DNA of 64,000 nt from positions 22,840,831 to 22,904,830 of the forward strand of contig OX393569.1 in the NCBI GenBank assembly GCA_947652115.1, in the 5' to 3' direction. The translations under genes were made by a program, and so were the position numbers. Shown here in pieces: positions 19,401 to 51,500 of the stretch. Below the pieces are notes generated by a model that did no database searches, was not told the DNA's origin, and worked only from the letters and a program-made list of their open reading frames with translations. The number at the start of each line of letters is the position of its first letter. Positions within the stretch are counted from its first letter, which is position 1. Source of the DNA: Blastomussa wellsi (Eukaryota > Cnidaria > Anthozoa > Scleractinia > Plerogyridae).

Positions 19401-21308
19401 CACTTCCTTTTACAGGAATGGATCTGGAGCCAGGAAAGGAGGGTGGGACATGGCTTGGAATGTCTACTGATGGAAAATTTGCAGCCATAACTAACTACAG
19501 ACAGGCCCCTAAGTTCACTAATCCTAATGCATTGGGAAGAGGACATCTTGTGCCCGATTTTCTAAAAGGACATGGTAACATTGATAGTTACCTGAAGACT
19601 GTGAGCAGCCACTCTGACAAGTATAATGGTTTCAATCTCTTGGTCGGGAAATTATTAGAAACTGGTGAGACCAAGGTGGGATGGTATTGTAACATCGAAG
19701 AGAAGCAAGTCACAATATTGAAGCCTGGAATACATGTCTTATCAAATAAAGTACTGAACTGTTCATGGCCAAAGATGGCTTATGGAAGAGAACGATTTGC
19801 TGGAATATTACAGGAAACGTCCACCAAACAGCAGCTTATTGATAAGCTCATGAGCCTTTTGAATGTCAGACAAAGGTTATCATTATTATATCCTTTAACC
19901 ATTACTATTATCATTGTTCTAGTTGTTTGTTTTCCACTAGCACCTTTCTGTTCTGTTTGTAATAAAGTCATAGCAGCTATAATTGTGAGGGACAATAAAT
20001 AATGTCTTCGATTGGACATAGATGGGTTGCTAATTTCCAGCTGGTTGCTCTTACGAGTTCATTAGGGACTTGGTACTTACAAGAGAGTTGATGTGTAACC
20101 ATATTAGAGAGGGATGCGTCTTAAAGGCCTAATCAATGGAGCAAAATTGTGCAAAAACCTGGTCTTTGTGAGGTTTCCAAAATATATATTTGGAATCCTT
20201 CCTTGGCAACACATTGGTAGTTTATTAGGACCTGCTTAATAACCTGTATTTTTTTTCAATTTGTTTATAGAAGTTTCAGTTGTGGTGATGAAAAAAGTTT
20301 CTTTGGTCCCCAAGATGAAGGTGGTAATGTGAATGTGATCAGTGCATGCCAGGCAATTTTTGTCAACTGTAAAGAATTCAGATATGGAACAAGGTAGGTA
20401 TCATGAAAAATCAAAATAAAAGAATGGATTATTTCTCTGCAAGATTAAAGTAGCCTGTGTTGCAGACAGCCTAAAGATTAATGTTGTGGCATGCCTGGCT
20501 GCAACACAGGCTACATTAAAGGAGGCATGCTACTAAAGGTAATTGTTATCAGAAAGAAACAAAGTTGGACATTTTCAAGAACTGGAGCAAAAGTATGGAA
20601 CCTTATTCCTTCTGACTGGAGAGATGCCTCTAAATCCGTTTTTTTTTAAAAATTGCAGATTTCTATTCGACCCTGTTTTGGATAAGGAAGATTATGTTAA
20701 AGTTGACACTTTAGTTCAATGACAACACCCTGGCTGTTCAATATAGATGTAACATATTTTATAAACTTACACTTCAGCAAATAATTACACCGTGTAGGGT
20801 ACTAGAAAGTTTATATTTTTTCCACATCACTTCTTGCCTTGATTAGCTCTTGATTATTGATGTATTTATTCATTATATTATATTGCTGGGCAGGACAAAC
20901 ACAGTGGTGCTAGTTGATGGCAGTGGCCATGCTACTTATGTGGAAAGGACCATGTCGGAGGATGCTACTGACCCTGATGAAGCGGAGTGGACACTAAATA
21001 CGCATGAGTTTGACATCACTCAGCAGACTGAAGAAAGGACCATGTCAGAGGCTGCTACTGACCCTGATGAAGCAGAGTGGACACTAAATAGGCATGAGTT
21101 TGACATCACTCAGCAGACTGAAGTCTGTTCAGCTCATGAATCACCTGAGAACCTTGCAAATGGAACAACTCTGAAGAAAGAGAACAAATGCGATGCAACT
21201 AAGAGGACTGATGAACAGCTGGGAAGTAAAATTCAGTTCAAGAGAAAATTGACAAATGGAACCACTTTACCAGTGGAACCAGCAAATAAAGTCATTGTTA
21301 AAGAATAA
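16470..21308 (+). CDS. TANGO2: TANGO2 / NRDE-family protein
   Basis: Family linked to Golgi organisation, lipid/heme handling and mitochondrial metabolism; biochemical role still debated. Exons: 16470-16611, 19416-19875, 20271-20393, 20894-21308, all GT-AG and in phase, 379 aa. The start is set by the conserved N-terminal Met-Cys. The signature NRDE lies at residues 24-27 (ASNRDEFYFRP). EGGTWLG, YNGFNL, HVLSN and, across the last splice, YGTRTNTVVLVDGSGHATYVER follow the family order. Human TANGO2 is 276 aa; the excess is at the C terminus, where a 30-residue block is tandemly duplicated (residues 259-318) and followed by a hydrophilic tail of about 60 residues. Divergent from rabaptin, convergent with CAMKK. 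Confidence 0.92.
17738..17829. repeat. Foldback element in TANGO2 intron 1
   Basis: CATAGAAAGTG...TATGGATT at the left pairs with AATCCATA...CACTTTCTATG at the right. Near-perfect arms of about 25 bases; no coding content. Confidence 0.7.
17852..18006. repeat. Element with long inverted repeats in TANGO2 intron 1
   Basis: The left arm reads AAATTTTGATCAGCATGACA and runs to CAGGCAAAGTTTAAAA. The right arm is its imperfect reverse complement, ending TGATCAAAATTTAATGA. Arms are about 60 bases around a short centre. Confidence 0.65.
18078..18320 (+). repeat. tRNA-like SINE copy, damaged head
   Basis: Keeps GGACGATCCGGGTTTGAGCC (B-box region), TGCGTTGTGTTCTTAGCC and CCAGGTGTATAAATGGGTAC. A piece of foreign sequence separates GCCGGAGGCACAGTGG from the rest of the head. 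Confidence 0.7.
20450..20514. repeat. Short hairpin element in TANGO2 intron 3
   Basis: GTAGCCTGTGTTGCAG at the left is the exact reverse complement of CTGCAACACAGGCTAC at the right. The arms are 16 bases in a 65-base element. Confidence 0.75.
20943..21122 (+). repeat. In-frame 90-bp tandem duplication in the TANGO2 last exon
   Basis: Units 20943-21032 and 21033-21122 differ at only a few positions and encode the same 30-residue acidic block (ERTMSE...DPDEAEWTLN...EFDITQQTE) twice. The natural C terminus of the family corresponds to this block, so one extra copy was gained here. Confidence 0.9.
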
Positions 21309-22668
21309 ATGTTCATAATTTGAAAAACATTGTACGAAATGTTTCACTTTCACCAGAAAATGATAAAGTAGTAGCTTTGTTGAAGCTACAACACATATAT
21401 TTAAGGGCAATTATTAAATAATAATTATTGTATTTGCACAATTTCAAAATTTTTACAAGTAAAGTTTACAAGTAAAGTAAATATGTGGTTTCTCAATCAC
21501 TGTCAGTGGTACATTTAGCTCCAGACCTGCCTCGGGAGTTTGGCCCATTTCCGTCTTGGGAGAATGAGGGACCCAGGTCTCTTAACCTTGTAATTCTACT
21601 GGTCTTCTACTGTAGCGGTTGCTATTGTTTTAGGGGCTAGCGGCATTGTTCCTGTTGTTTGTTCTACTGGTCCTCTTGTGTAACAGTTGCCATTGTTTTA
21701 GGGTCTAGGGACATTGTTCCTGTTGTTTGTTCTGTTTCCATGAAATAAAATAAAATAAATACAAAACTGGGGATAAATGGAAACCAATTTCCATTGTTAT
21801 CCATCCGCATTTTTCCATCCACCGCCATCCGGCCTTCATTTTACAGAGACCCATTTATGTCAGACCATGCAAGAGCTGCTACATGACCTATCATACTGGC
21901 CAGGGGTAGCCACATTGGAATGGGTATTTCTCCAGCCCTCTCTCCAGTGGCCTTCGGGCTTGCTGTTTGGGACATTTGTGCTTTTCCCTGTCACATTGTG
22001 GAACTTGCTTATGCATGGAAGTGAGGCCCTGCCTCTGCCTGCATACCATCATATCTTGTGACATCAAGTACAAAAGAAACAGCCTATCATCATGATAATA
22101 AACCTTTATTTCTATTTAGCAGGATAAAAATCAAACTCATTTAGTTTTCAATAGCATCGTTTTTTACATTTTTAATCAACCAAAATAAATTATGTGTAAA
22201 AATAGACATTTGAGGGCTGAAGTAAACTTGAAAGCAGTTTAGTTGAAAACAAATAAATATTAAAGTTTGAGTAAATATTGCTGGCTACATGATGGGATAG
22301 TCCTGGACATTTTGTAACCTACTGATACATGAAAAGTGTATTAAAATAAAATATATAATCTGGATTCCCAGAAAATGTACATCGTTCTTTCATTGCAAGA
22401 CACTTGGGGTCTAACACATGAACTGCACACTGCTGACCCCACCAGACCACACAACAGTCGTGTATCCCTATAGTTTACAATGCATTGAGTATTCATCACA
22501 ATCTGTTGTATGGCAATGCACACACATGTGGCTTTGACTGTCAAAACTCCATGTACAAAAATAAACAGAAAAAAGCCCAAATAAGTTCAGATTTGATAGT
22601 GCAGTCTGATGGTCCAGGTGAGAGAAGTCCTGAAATGAAACGTGGCCAGTAGTACAGAGTGAAGCTCA
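21309..22668. other. Convergent intergenic region TANGO2 / CAMKK
   Basis: Holds both 3'UTRs. AATAAA overlaps the TANGO2 stop (21304-21309) and AATAAA-type motifs recur near 21745. On the minus strand AATAAA occurs near 22105, downstream of the CAMKK stop. A 68-base tandem duplication lies at 21594-21729. No further gene is seen. Confidence 0.5.
21594..21729 (+). repeat. 68-bp tandem duplication
   Basis: Two units (21594-21661 and 21662-21729) both start TTCTACTGGTC and end CATTGTTCCTGTTGTTTG, with several substitutions between. Confidence 0.85.
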
Positions 22669-43351
<20,683 letters not shown>

Positions 43352-43853
43352 AGCACACAAGCAGCCTGAATATCAATTTTTGCTCTCGATTTATCAGAAC
43401 TTAAAATCTGGAATACATTTTGGTGGACAAGCAGTCAAACTTATTTTAGTTGTTTATAAAAATGTTTGTGACGGCAAGACTTGGTTAAATTTCTTTGTCG
43501 CAATCAAATGCAATGTTTACATTTGGAATCGTGAGCGAGACTCCTGCTGCACAAGTTGGAATTTGCTGTTCAACATACATGAGTGCAGTCTATTTGAGCA
43601 ATTTATGTCTTGAGAGATCAGTCAAGCGACTAGCTCATTAACTTTCTCGACTCGAAACTTGATCCTCGATTCTCGAAATTTTCAAGAATCGAGAATTGTA
43701 GCTTGAGGGACTGTCAACTCACTTTTGAGCGGTACTGTACCCAGATGGTATTTTAGTTTATTATTGTGCATATAAAAGGAGTTTCCACATCAGTGTGACA
43801 CGTTCCTGGAGACATTAACTTTCTGTAGTTAGTGGTGTAATAAAGAGTATTGA

Positions 43854-45770
43854 CAGGGTTGGACATTAGCACTCGCCCGCTCGCCCATGCCAGTGTCTAA
43901 AGTGTCAGGCGAGTGCAAATCACAGATCACTCGCCTGTTTGGCGAGTGCGATCTTCATCGCCAAGAAAATATTTAAATTGCAAAATAAACAATGTTTTTA
44001 CATGTACATTCCATTTTGCAGAGAAAATCCCTTAAAGACTCTCTGTCGACCGGAATGCTTTGCGAGCGTTTGTTTTTGTTTTGATTCTGCCACTGAAGAA
44101 AATCGTTTAAAAATCGAACATATTTGGGGCATTTGGCAGCCTAAAGTAAAATGAAGGTATAAAATGTTTGCTTTTGGTACAAATTTTGCTAAGATCTACG
44201 GGTTAGCTGTAATTTAAAATTACACCTCGCGTCAGGGTCACGGCTCCTGCTGTGTGCTGTAGCGTCAAGCAACACTTTGAAGACAACTCCGTAATATAAA
44301 TTTGCTTTTTATTTGCGTTCACAATCACATTTACAGAATAAAAAGTACTTACCATGCTTAAAATACTGTCCAAACGAAGATGAAGAATACGAGCAATGAA
44401 CACATTTTGCTTTTCCGTAGGCGATTACAGATTTACATACTGCGGTCTGGAATATTCCCACAGAGATTTGTCGATAGGCGGTCACGTATCGATACTCGAA
44501 CCTTTTCAGTTTGCTCTTTCTAAATAAAAGGTATCCTTTATCAGAAATCAAACACAGAAGGCAAAGCACCTATCATCGAAATAAATCTCAAGTTATCTCA
44601 ACAAATGAAGAATACAATGTACAAGCAATGCAAGTCCATGAAATAGCCTGTTCTCAGCTGTTCTGTTGACGAGCAATGAGTCTGAAATCAATGTAACTAC
44701 TTCAGCAAGCAGGGACATTCTTTCTCCTTTTCTTGCATCCAAGTGCATCTTCTTTGTTTCTCCACAGATCCTAGACATTTTCTCAAATACTTCTCCTCTC
44801 GCCCTTCCGTGGGGTTCATCACAGTTGCCATGGCCAAAATCACATTGCGTCCCAGTAGTTGTTTAGCTTCTCGAATATGCGCCAAACGAAGAATTTACAA
44901 CCAAATAATCTCCTCAATGTTGAGAACAATATTAAATCTTGCCATTAAAGCAATAACTGTCGAGCAATTCAGATGGATGCCTTGGATTATAAAGGATTGA
45001 AAAGCGAAATGATCTGCAAGTCAACAAATTGGAGGTTTCGTGGGCTACGAAACCTCGGGCGAGGCATGCAAAGCATTCCGGTCGACAGAGAGTCTTTAAC
45101 ATAAACACACCATTTCTATTTTACAAAGTTTAATATTCAGAACTGTTCAATAAATTGGCGCTGAAAAGCAACATTGGGCTTCGTAAAGTCCTTCGTAAAA
45201 GACAATTATGGCTTTGATAATTGCATAACGCATGTACTTGTACAAAGTGATACCGCTGGTCACTATCAAACCGTCTGTGAACAAGTAAACATGGCACCCA
45301 AGACCACTCCTGAGAGGAACAGACACGTTTGCTTGCAAACCGTAGGGATCTCACGAAGATTCATCAATAAAAAACTACTTGAAAGATAAAGTGATATCTT
45401 GGGGTTTGCGGTCTTTAACTAGAATTTTTTATTAAAGTAATAGCCCTCGATCTGCCACGTGCTCAATGACATTGCAAGTGAATTGTTTTCCCGTACTTTA
45501 CCAGCACTCAGATCAATGTGTGTTCTCCTGATACTGTTAGTTTAAAAAATTAATGAACTGGTCGCGGCCAAAACGTTGAAATATATTCCTGGAGTGTCTA
45601 AAGTTGTTGACAAGAAAACGAATGAAAAAAAAAAAAACGAAAGCCGCCCGTGATACGAGAAGACAAAGACAAGGAAGTTTTTGGGTGAGTGAAAACTAAT
45701 CCGGGTGAGTTCATTTTGAGGGTTACTCACCAAAATGGCGAGTGCTCTCAAATTTAAGTGTCCAACCCTG
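43854..45770. mobile_element. TIR DNA transposon, about 1.9 kb, no transposase seen
   Basis: The left end CAGGGTTGGACATTAGCACTCGCC is mirrored on the right: reverse complement CAGGGTTGGACACTTAAA, then GAGCACTCGCC. ATTGA flanks both sides (43849-43853 and 45771-45775), a possible 5-base target duplication. The interior carries the sequence shared with 361-595 and only short open frames, so it looks non-autonomous or decayed. The superfamily is not assigned. Confidence 0.7.
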
Positions 45771-46298
45771 ATTGACTCAACAAAGGTTACCAAGAAGTAT
45801 TGAGACATATCTTCCTCCAATTTTCATTATTTTTATTAACAAGTTGTCCTGTGTAATTATAGAGAATGGTGCCCGGTCACTACCTGATTAGATTTCTACT
45901 CTACTCCTACTTGTGTTATGGCTGACAAGAAGACCAACCGCTAAAAGCTAGGACATGAGCCAGTGGGAGTGATTTACTAGCAGTCCAGTACTTTCCATTA
46001 TTGGACCAGTGGCTAAAGTTACTAAAGCCCTTATTAAACCATTATGTGGTATAATAATAAATCTTTTATTAACCAAGTTTGGTAGAAACTCTACAGCTGT
46101 TCATGGCTCACTGTGAGTGGTCACTGACAACAAGATATCAGACCTAAACAGTCATGTTGTCTTGGTATGGTCCTTGTGTTTGGTTAATAAGAGTTAAAAC
46201 TTAATTGTGAACATAATCGCCTTGATTTATTAATCCGAAGTACTGTACTGTAGCCTAAGTTTGCAATTAAACTAATTTAACTACCCCATGACACTTAC

Positions 46299-46411
46299 TC
46301 TGTAGTTCTGTTTATAATCAGATGGCGTCATGGTGGGTAAAACTCAAACTGTCTGGATTTCCATAAAATATTCTTATAATAATGTTTGGTACCTCTGGCA
46401 TGTAAATGCCC
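46299..46411 (-). other. Probable CAMKK 5'UTR exon with upstream ATG
   Basis: On the minus strand a good acceptor (TTATTTTTTCAG) and donor (AGA|GTAAGT) bound 113 bases. It contains an ATG at 46331-46329 in strong context (CACCATGA). The frame starting there stays open into 43365-43297, 40252-40189 and 33325-33198, overlapping the CAMKK start in another frame. A further donor at 47054/47053 (GACG|GTAAGC) may mark a first noncoding exon. Confidence 0.45.
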
Positions 46412-47054
46412 CTGAAAAAATAAGAGAAATTAAGCAATATTATGTAAAAATAAATACAAAGAAAAATTAAAAATCCAGATTCACTTCCAAAACGAACTGA
46501 AAATTGACCAATAGCACTGGTCTTGCTTTAATCTTTCCCAACACTACCCTACACATATAGAAATCATTGCAATTTCTCCAAATTTCCGTGGTTACGTACA
46601 TGTAGTGCAGTGTTCTACCGTTCTTGAAAAGTTATCGAAGTCCGTGCTTTTGTATTTGTATTTGACTTGCAACAGAAATCAAACGAAGTATTAACTGGGT
46701 AGTACGACACAGCTGCGTAAAAAGAGCAGTTGGCATCTCCTGTGTCACTTCAAGTTGTTTGCATAAAACAGCGTCAAATAACAAAAGTGTAAGTAAAAAA
46801 GAACACTAAAGTTCACATTCGAACGGAAAACGCGCTTTCCACATTCCATAAATCCACATGACAAAGGATGCGCCATGACTGATCAAGCCAGCCCGTGTAA
46901 AGCCAAAACCAGCGCTATATTCGGTCGGTTCAATTGTAACCAACATAAATCCTACCGGAAAACATATTCGGGCTCAGAAGACGAAAAACGTTTATATTCC
47001 TTCAAGTAAGAGAAAGATATTAAGCTTAACTGATGAAGGGAAATCGAGCTTACC

Positions 47055-48503
47055 GTCACAGTGGATCGGGTTGTTTTGGCTGTAGCTTGGCTACCACAAC
47101 GACGGATGCCCTTCCTTGCTCTCTTTTACATTGTATTTAAGTAGGCGCTTTGAAAATAAATAAACCAAAACAGCAGTAAAGACAACAATTTTCATTGAAA
47201 TTATAACAATGCTGGACCAAGGCAACTAGCACAAGCACAAAGTCAATAACAAAGTGAGCCCGCGTTGTAACACTATCCATACAGGAAACACGTGACTGCC
47301 GCGCTCTGGCGACAGGGGTGGTGGTGGGGGGGATCCTGAGCTAGATCCCAGACAAAGGGAAGTTCCTACCCTTGGCGGGGGAGGCCAATAAGGATAGGAT
47401 AACTTTAATTAAACACGGTAAACTCATCAGTCAAGTTTTGACCCTTGACATGGTTATATCTTTGTCAAAACAGACCTCTGTTGTACAATAAATTATATGC
47501 ACACAGTGTGAGAAGATGGGAATGGGTGGCTATGCGGAGGCAATGTCCAGTGACTGTGTCGGCCAAAAAAAAAAGAGCAAACCTAAATCCCCATACCATG
47601 TACCAGTATCAACCGGCCTTGCGACAGGTTCCTGTCTCGGCCGGAAGGGCGCTATACCCTGGGAACGAGGTTGTGTTCTGCGTACAAATTTTGGAATTTT
47701 GGACGCAAAGCGCTGATTGGTTAAAATTTGCAATCCGTGGGGCTCTTAGCTCCACAGAAAACCACAGGTGGCCCAAGCTCATGTTGTGATCAGGATCATA
47801 TTGCATAATAGCTGTCATGGCAAAAAATCGGCAAAATAAGCGTTCAGACAAGAAGAAAAACACAGTGAAAGTAAGGTAAGGCAATTTTATTTAAGATTTG
47901 GCAGTATTTCGGTTTGTTAAAAGGTGTTGTAAAATATTCCCATACAAACTCTTAATTTTGTGATACTGATCATAACGTGAGCTTGGGCTGCCTGTGGTTT
48001 GATAGTCATCCTGACAACAATCACAACACGGCAAAATTATCCTGGGGACTCGTTTGGGTGTTACCGTGGATTCAAGGGCGAAATTTCAGCCGGTATCAAA
48101 CAAGCATAATGGATGGTCTGACACGAGCATAATTTTCGGCATTATAAAATTTACGAGCATAATATATTTAAGGGCCTGATTACATTACATAGCCGGGCTT
48201 GTTTCTCGGCACGATCTCGGCGATTACATGACAACCGGGCCAGCCCGGTTAGCCGACAAAGAAACCCAGTCCGGCGGACCGGGCCAAGCCCGGCTCATGT
48301 ATCAGACGCAGCCACCAAGGCCAAGATTTCAGTATTTTGACTTTCGACGCGCGCTGATTGGTTAGATTTTGACAGTTGACAACCTAACCAATTCGTGGGC
48401 GACTGCATGCTTCTCACATGACCCCACCACACATGTATCGTCAAAAGTTGAAGTTCCGAATTATACAATAAATATTTCAGGGCAGTTTTTAGCTGGAAGA
48501 AAT
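47055..48503. promoter_or_regulatory. Head-to-head region between CAMKK and MIOX
   Basis: Divergent 5' region. It contains GC-rich patches (47620-47660; a GCCCGG-rich segment at 48190-48300) and a half-hairpin repeat at 47980. The open frames at 47445-47884 show no recognisable domain. No tRNA or other gene is seen. Confidence 0.45.
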
Positions 48504-51500
48504 ATGCGCCCTCGGCCTTCAGAATCCGTAAGTAACAGTTTCTCTAAACCGTATATTTCTACTGCCACTGTTAAAACGATGACTTTCAATGCTAGCGATT
48601 TGTCACTATTCGATAATTTTTTGTTAATGGCTCGTACGTACGCAATGTCGTACAAAACATTTTTGTCGCGTGGTAATTAACTTCGCCCCAAGTAAAAGTT
48701 AGAGTTCTATTTTATCAGGCTACAGTTTTAACTAGTGTTGATTGAAGACGTTCGGTGGACGTACTGGGCTAATTGACAAAGTGCGCAATAGCATGACATC
48801 ATAGTCAAACAAAATTTTTCCTCCCTGTCAATAAACTATTTTAATAGCTCTACAGCTCTACCCTGCGAGCATTTATCAGATGAACTGTTTCTGTTTGTTT
48901 TTATAAGCTTATAAATAAGTATTACAACAGGAATATGGTTTTTCGTTTTTCGCCTGATTAACAGGCGAAATACCCGATTGTGACTTCATGCTACAGAAAC
49001 CAGGATGAACTCCGGCCTTATGGACCACTAGGCTTGTATACAGACTTCCACGATTGCTTCAAATGATCCTCCTATATTGACTTTGAAAAGATAGCATTGT
49101 TTGTATGTCGAGACCGATGAGAGGGACACTAAGCTAAACTAACATGAGCTATGTTAAATAACCTCTTGTAGTAGTTTCATGTAATATATCAAGCATGAGA
49201 GACAGTGTTTCATTGGGGTATCCAAACACCCCGGGGGGGGTACTCCCGGAAATTTTGGATAGGGGTGTGCCGCCCAGGGTCCTGAACCCTTACCCTATTT
49301 AAGGGTGGGGGAAGCGAAAACTGATACCCTATTTAAGGACCGAACCCGAAAAATGATACCCTATTTAAGGAAAAAACAAAATTATTAATAGCATAAAAGG
49401 AAGGTTGCAAAATGGTTACAGTACTGTCAAGTTAACACAAAAATAGAAAAAACATTCGTTTAGGCGGGCGTTTGCAAACTCTAGTATTAGATAATACAAT
49501 TTAGATACCCTATCTAAGGACTAGGCCAGGAACGCATTGCCAAAAGGAGCAAAAATGATACCCTATTTAAGGATCGAGAACCTCGAAAACCATACCCTAT
49601 TGGGCGGCACATACCTATATAGCCCATATATGGGAGTACCCCCCCGGGCCAAACACCAAGAAGAGAGTTGAAAATATGACGCACAGCGGACTGTATTTTT
49701 AACGTTTTTCGAGGTGTTTGGATAGCCAATGAAACACTGTCTCGAGTGTTTGATATATCTTCTCAAATTATCTAAACAAAAACTAAGGAGTAAACGTCAA
49801 ATAAAATTGTCAAAATCTATGCTAATTAAGATCGGGTATCCAAACTACGGTCATGGTTATGATTTTCTTTGTTTTAACTAAATGAATTATTAATGAATTT
49901 TTTGCCAGCTACAAAAGTTGTGGATAACCCTGTATGGAAGAGTGTTGTCTTTTGATAGTCATTCACAGTCCGATTGTTGTATTATAGGTTCTCTTGTTGG
50001 ATCCATCGCAGATCCATAGACCTGAAGAAGCTTTCAATGAATACAACGAGTTCGTCATATCCAGAACAAATAAATCAGACAGAGATTTTCGAAATTATGA
50101 AGTCAACCTTCAAGCTGACAAAGTCCGCTTGACGTACACCCTGATGCATGAAAATCAAACCTTGGATTTTGTCAAACAAAAAGTAAGTGGAGTGTGATTG
50201 TGTTTGCTTTAACCCTTTAACTCCTGTGTTACCAGTAACTGCCATGACCAACATTGACCTTTGTTCCACTTCTGACATCCTCGGCTTTAACCAAAATAGG
50301 AGTCCCTTTTACTTAAGTTCTGGAGGAGGGAAAGAGCTTTCCAATGATTCAGAATCATAGTGATTAGGCTAATTGAGATTGAAATATGCGCAAATTAAAA
50401 TGCTTAGAAATTTCAGTCAAAAACTTAGAGGAAACATTTCCCTCACCTACCCTTGGCTACTATATATATATATATATATATGTGTACGGGAATACTAGTA
50501 TTTCCCATCTTGTTGTTGCTTTCTTGGCAGTTCTTGAACCAAAAGCAAGCCCAGTAAAGGGTCAACCAATGCATCAAAAAGATAAGGAAAAAAAAAGTAA
50601 AAAATTAAGGAAATGAAAAGCCTAAAGAGGTGGCCATGGGTCACTTTCTCATCTCATCTCACAATCTCAATTTCTGTACATGCCAGTGGAAAATGTGGCA
50701 TTATTGCCTTTAGTTTTTGGTACTGTCCTGCTCAGAAATTAGCAAATGTTTAGCTGAGGTCACAGGTCTTCATCTTGTAATTTTTTTTGTCTGACACTTG
50801 GCAAACCATCAGCTGTAATTTGCCATTTGTTTTGCTACTGTCTTTGCTAGTACTGGTTTGATTCTATTTGTTTGAGGAAACGCCGTGTCTCTTGAATTCA
50901 AACTATAATTTATGTTAAATTTAATTTCGAACAGCAGAATCTTGCAGTCATCAGTTTTCCGCTTTAGGAAATAGTAGACGGATGCATGCAGGCTATGCTG
51001 GGAAAGGAACATTCAGCGCGAAAAAAATCGTTCCACAAATTTTATTCCTGAGGAATCACCTTAAAAGTAGAGGGGGTAAGTTTCTAAAGAAACTATGGTG
51101 CTGCGTCGGTGGGAAGTATAACAATATAATTTGGTTTTATCAACTGGGTTGATAATGTCAATTGGCCACCGTAAAGACATTCAAGTGCTGACGTTTCGAG
51201 CGTTAGCCCTTCGTCGGAGCGAATCCGACGAAGGGCTAACGCTCGAAACGTCAGCACTTGAATCTCTTTACGGTGGCCAATTGACATTATCAACCCAGTT
51301 GATAAAACCAAATTATATTGTTACACCTTAAAAGTAGGTTAGGAAAAGACAAGAAAAATATGAACTTCAAGGTAACTTAATTTCTTTGCATTCTAGAAAG
51401 AGAAGTGGGGCTATCTGGACAAGCACAAAATGCCGGTCATGGAAGCTGTACATCTCTTGGATGCTTTAGTAGACGAAAGCGACCCAGATACAGACCTACC

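Noticed and set aside
51093..51331. Two nearly identical proteins on opposite strands
   Set aside because: Produced by the perfect palindrome; not genes.
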